A program made the position numbers and the translations under genes. From positions 21,351,859 to 21,408,507 of the forward strand of contig NC_049981.1 of the NCBI RefSeq assembly GCF_000003815.2: DNA of 56,649 nt, written 5' to 3'. Each line of letters begins with the position of its first letter. The first letter of the stretch is position 1. Positions 55,893 to 56,649 of the stretch are shown in pieces. The notes under the pieces are model-generated. The model searched no databases. It saw nothing but the letters and a program-made list of their open reading frames with translations, and was not told the DNA's origin. The DNA is from Branchiostoma floridae (taxonomy: Eukaryota > Chordata > Leptocardii > Amphioxiformes > Branchiostomatidae).

Positions 55893-56649
55893 CTACACAC
55901 ATACCAAATATTAGTGCAACCCATTCAGAGGATCTTGAGTTATTGCTGACCACAAATATGCAGAAATACAGATGGACAGATACATGTACACACAGACGCA
56001 CTCAAAACTACTCGTCCATTTTCATTGAAGTAATAATATCTTCTTTTTCTGACTCTGCCACTCATATAAAGCAGAAAATCAGTTATATTATCTTAGATAC
56101 TATCTCATTATCAAGGCCAATTTTGTTTTGGGGGATAAATTTGTGAGAAATTAGGTAAATGTAGTGTTCATAGCGACATTCATCAAACGTATTACATCAT
56201 AGCCCAACGATATACCACTCGGTAATTACTGTAAATGGGATTCCCAGCTGGGAGATGACTCTGTATGGGGGTGTTGATTAAGACATGCACATGCGCACAG
56301 CGGGACACAGACGAGATATGGATTTTTATCATTGATCTATTTTTTACCGTCACACACGTAGCCCAAAGGGGCGCCTGCTACAACAATAGCGCTGAAGGAG
56401 GAGGCGTGTTCCTCTGGAATAATCCACGCACACTGCTGATATTCTGATTTATCTCAAAGGCTGATATGTCATGGACCCTTTTCATTGTTACTGTAGATAA
56501 CAATTTCCCCATCAATCTTGTTTTCAGCAAGTCATTTATAATAATACCACTATTGCAAGACCATGCCCGAGGGCAGCCAATAGATTGCAAAGTAAGACAG
56601 TGGTATACAGAACATGGACATGTCATCTATTTTAAATCTATGTCTATTT
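55893..56649. other. Unassigned DNA at the window end
   Basis: No exon with convincing splice sites; more upstream exons of the receptor may lie beyond the window. Confidence 0.4.

Overview
The window is animal nuclear DNA: short exons with GT-AG introns, no operons, about 40% GC, and a dense mix of short palindromic DNA transposons, tRNA-derived SINEs and ATTC-tailed retroelement ends. The gene content (a PRDM8-type PR domain, and a pentraxin/HRM/GAIN/7TM adhesion GPCR) together with this repeat style fits a cephalochordate (Branchiostoma). The genus is an inference; nothing in the sequence proves it. One 100-base gap (N) lies at 55258-55357.

Two genes can be supported, both on the minus strand. 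(1) One PR-domain exon of a PRDM8-like regulator (6013-6236); its other exons are not recognisable and would lie below 6 kb or outside the window. (2) A large adhesion G-protein-coupled receptor from about 53.5 kb down to 25.6 kb. I assembled 21 exons by hand: pentraxin (2), a short Cys-rich linker, HRM (2), GAIN (6), GPS (2, one shared with GAIN), seven-helix domain (8) and cytoplasmic tail (1). Every junction keeps intron phase, which is strong internal support. The one exception is the TM6/TM7 exon, which is one base too long. The 5' end (rest of the pentraxin domain, signal peptide) and the stop codon are not found with confidence; a possible further 5' exon is at 55778-55892.

The most striking structure is that three exons of this receptor have had a splice site caught in a tandem duplication. 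A 34-bp minisatellite of ten units (38169-38512) repeats the end of the TM3/TM4 exon with its donor. Five extra copies of a GAIN exon start with its acceptor lie at 45030-45600. One extra partial pentraxin exon with its acceptor lies at 53606-53725. The receptor's GPS also lacks the His-Leu/Ser-Thr cleavage triad, so it probably does not self-cleave.

Layout: 0-2 kb tandem array with a conserved minus-strand peptide; 2.6-6 kb tandem duplications; 6.0 kb PRDM8 exon; 6.2-12.9 kb non-coding, partly GC-rich, possibly PRDM8 upstream control DNA; 13-24 kb repeat-rich intergenic DNA with several MITE families and a near-perfect palindrome at 17.3 kb; 25.5-53.5 kb the receptor with repeat-filled introns, including an intact 970-bp piggyBac-type MITE; 53.5-56.6 kb microsatellite, SINE, gap and a possible 5' exon.
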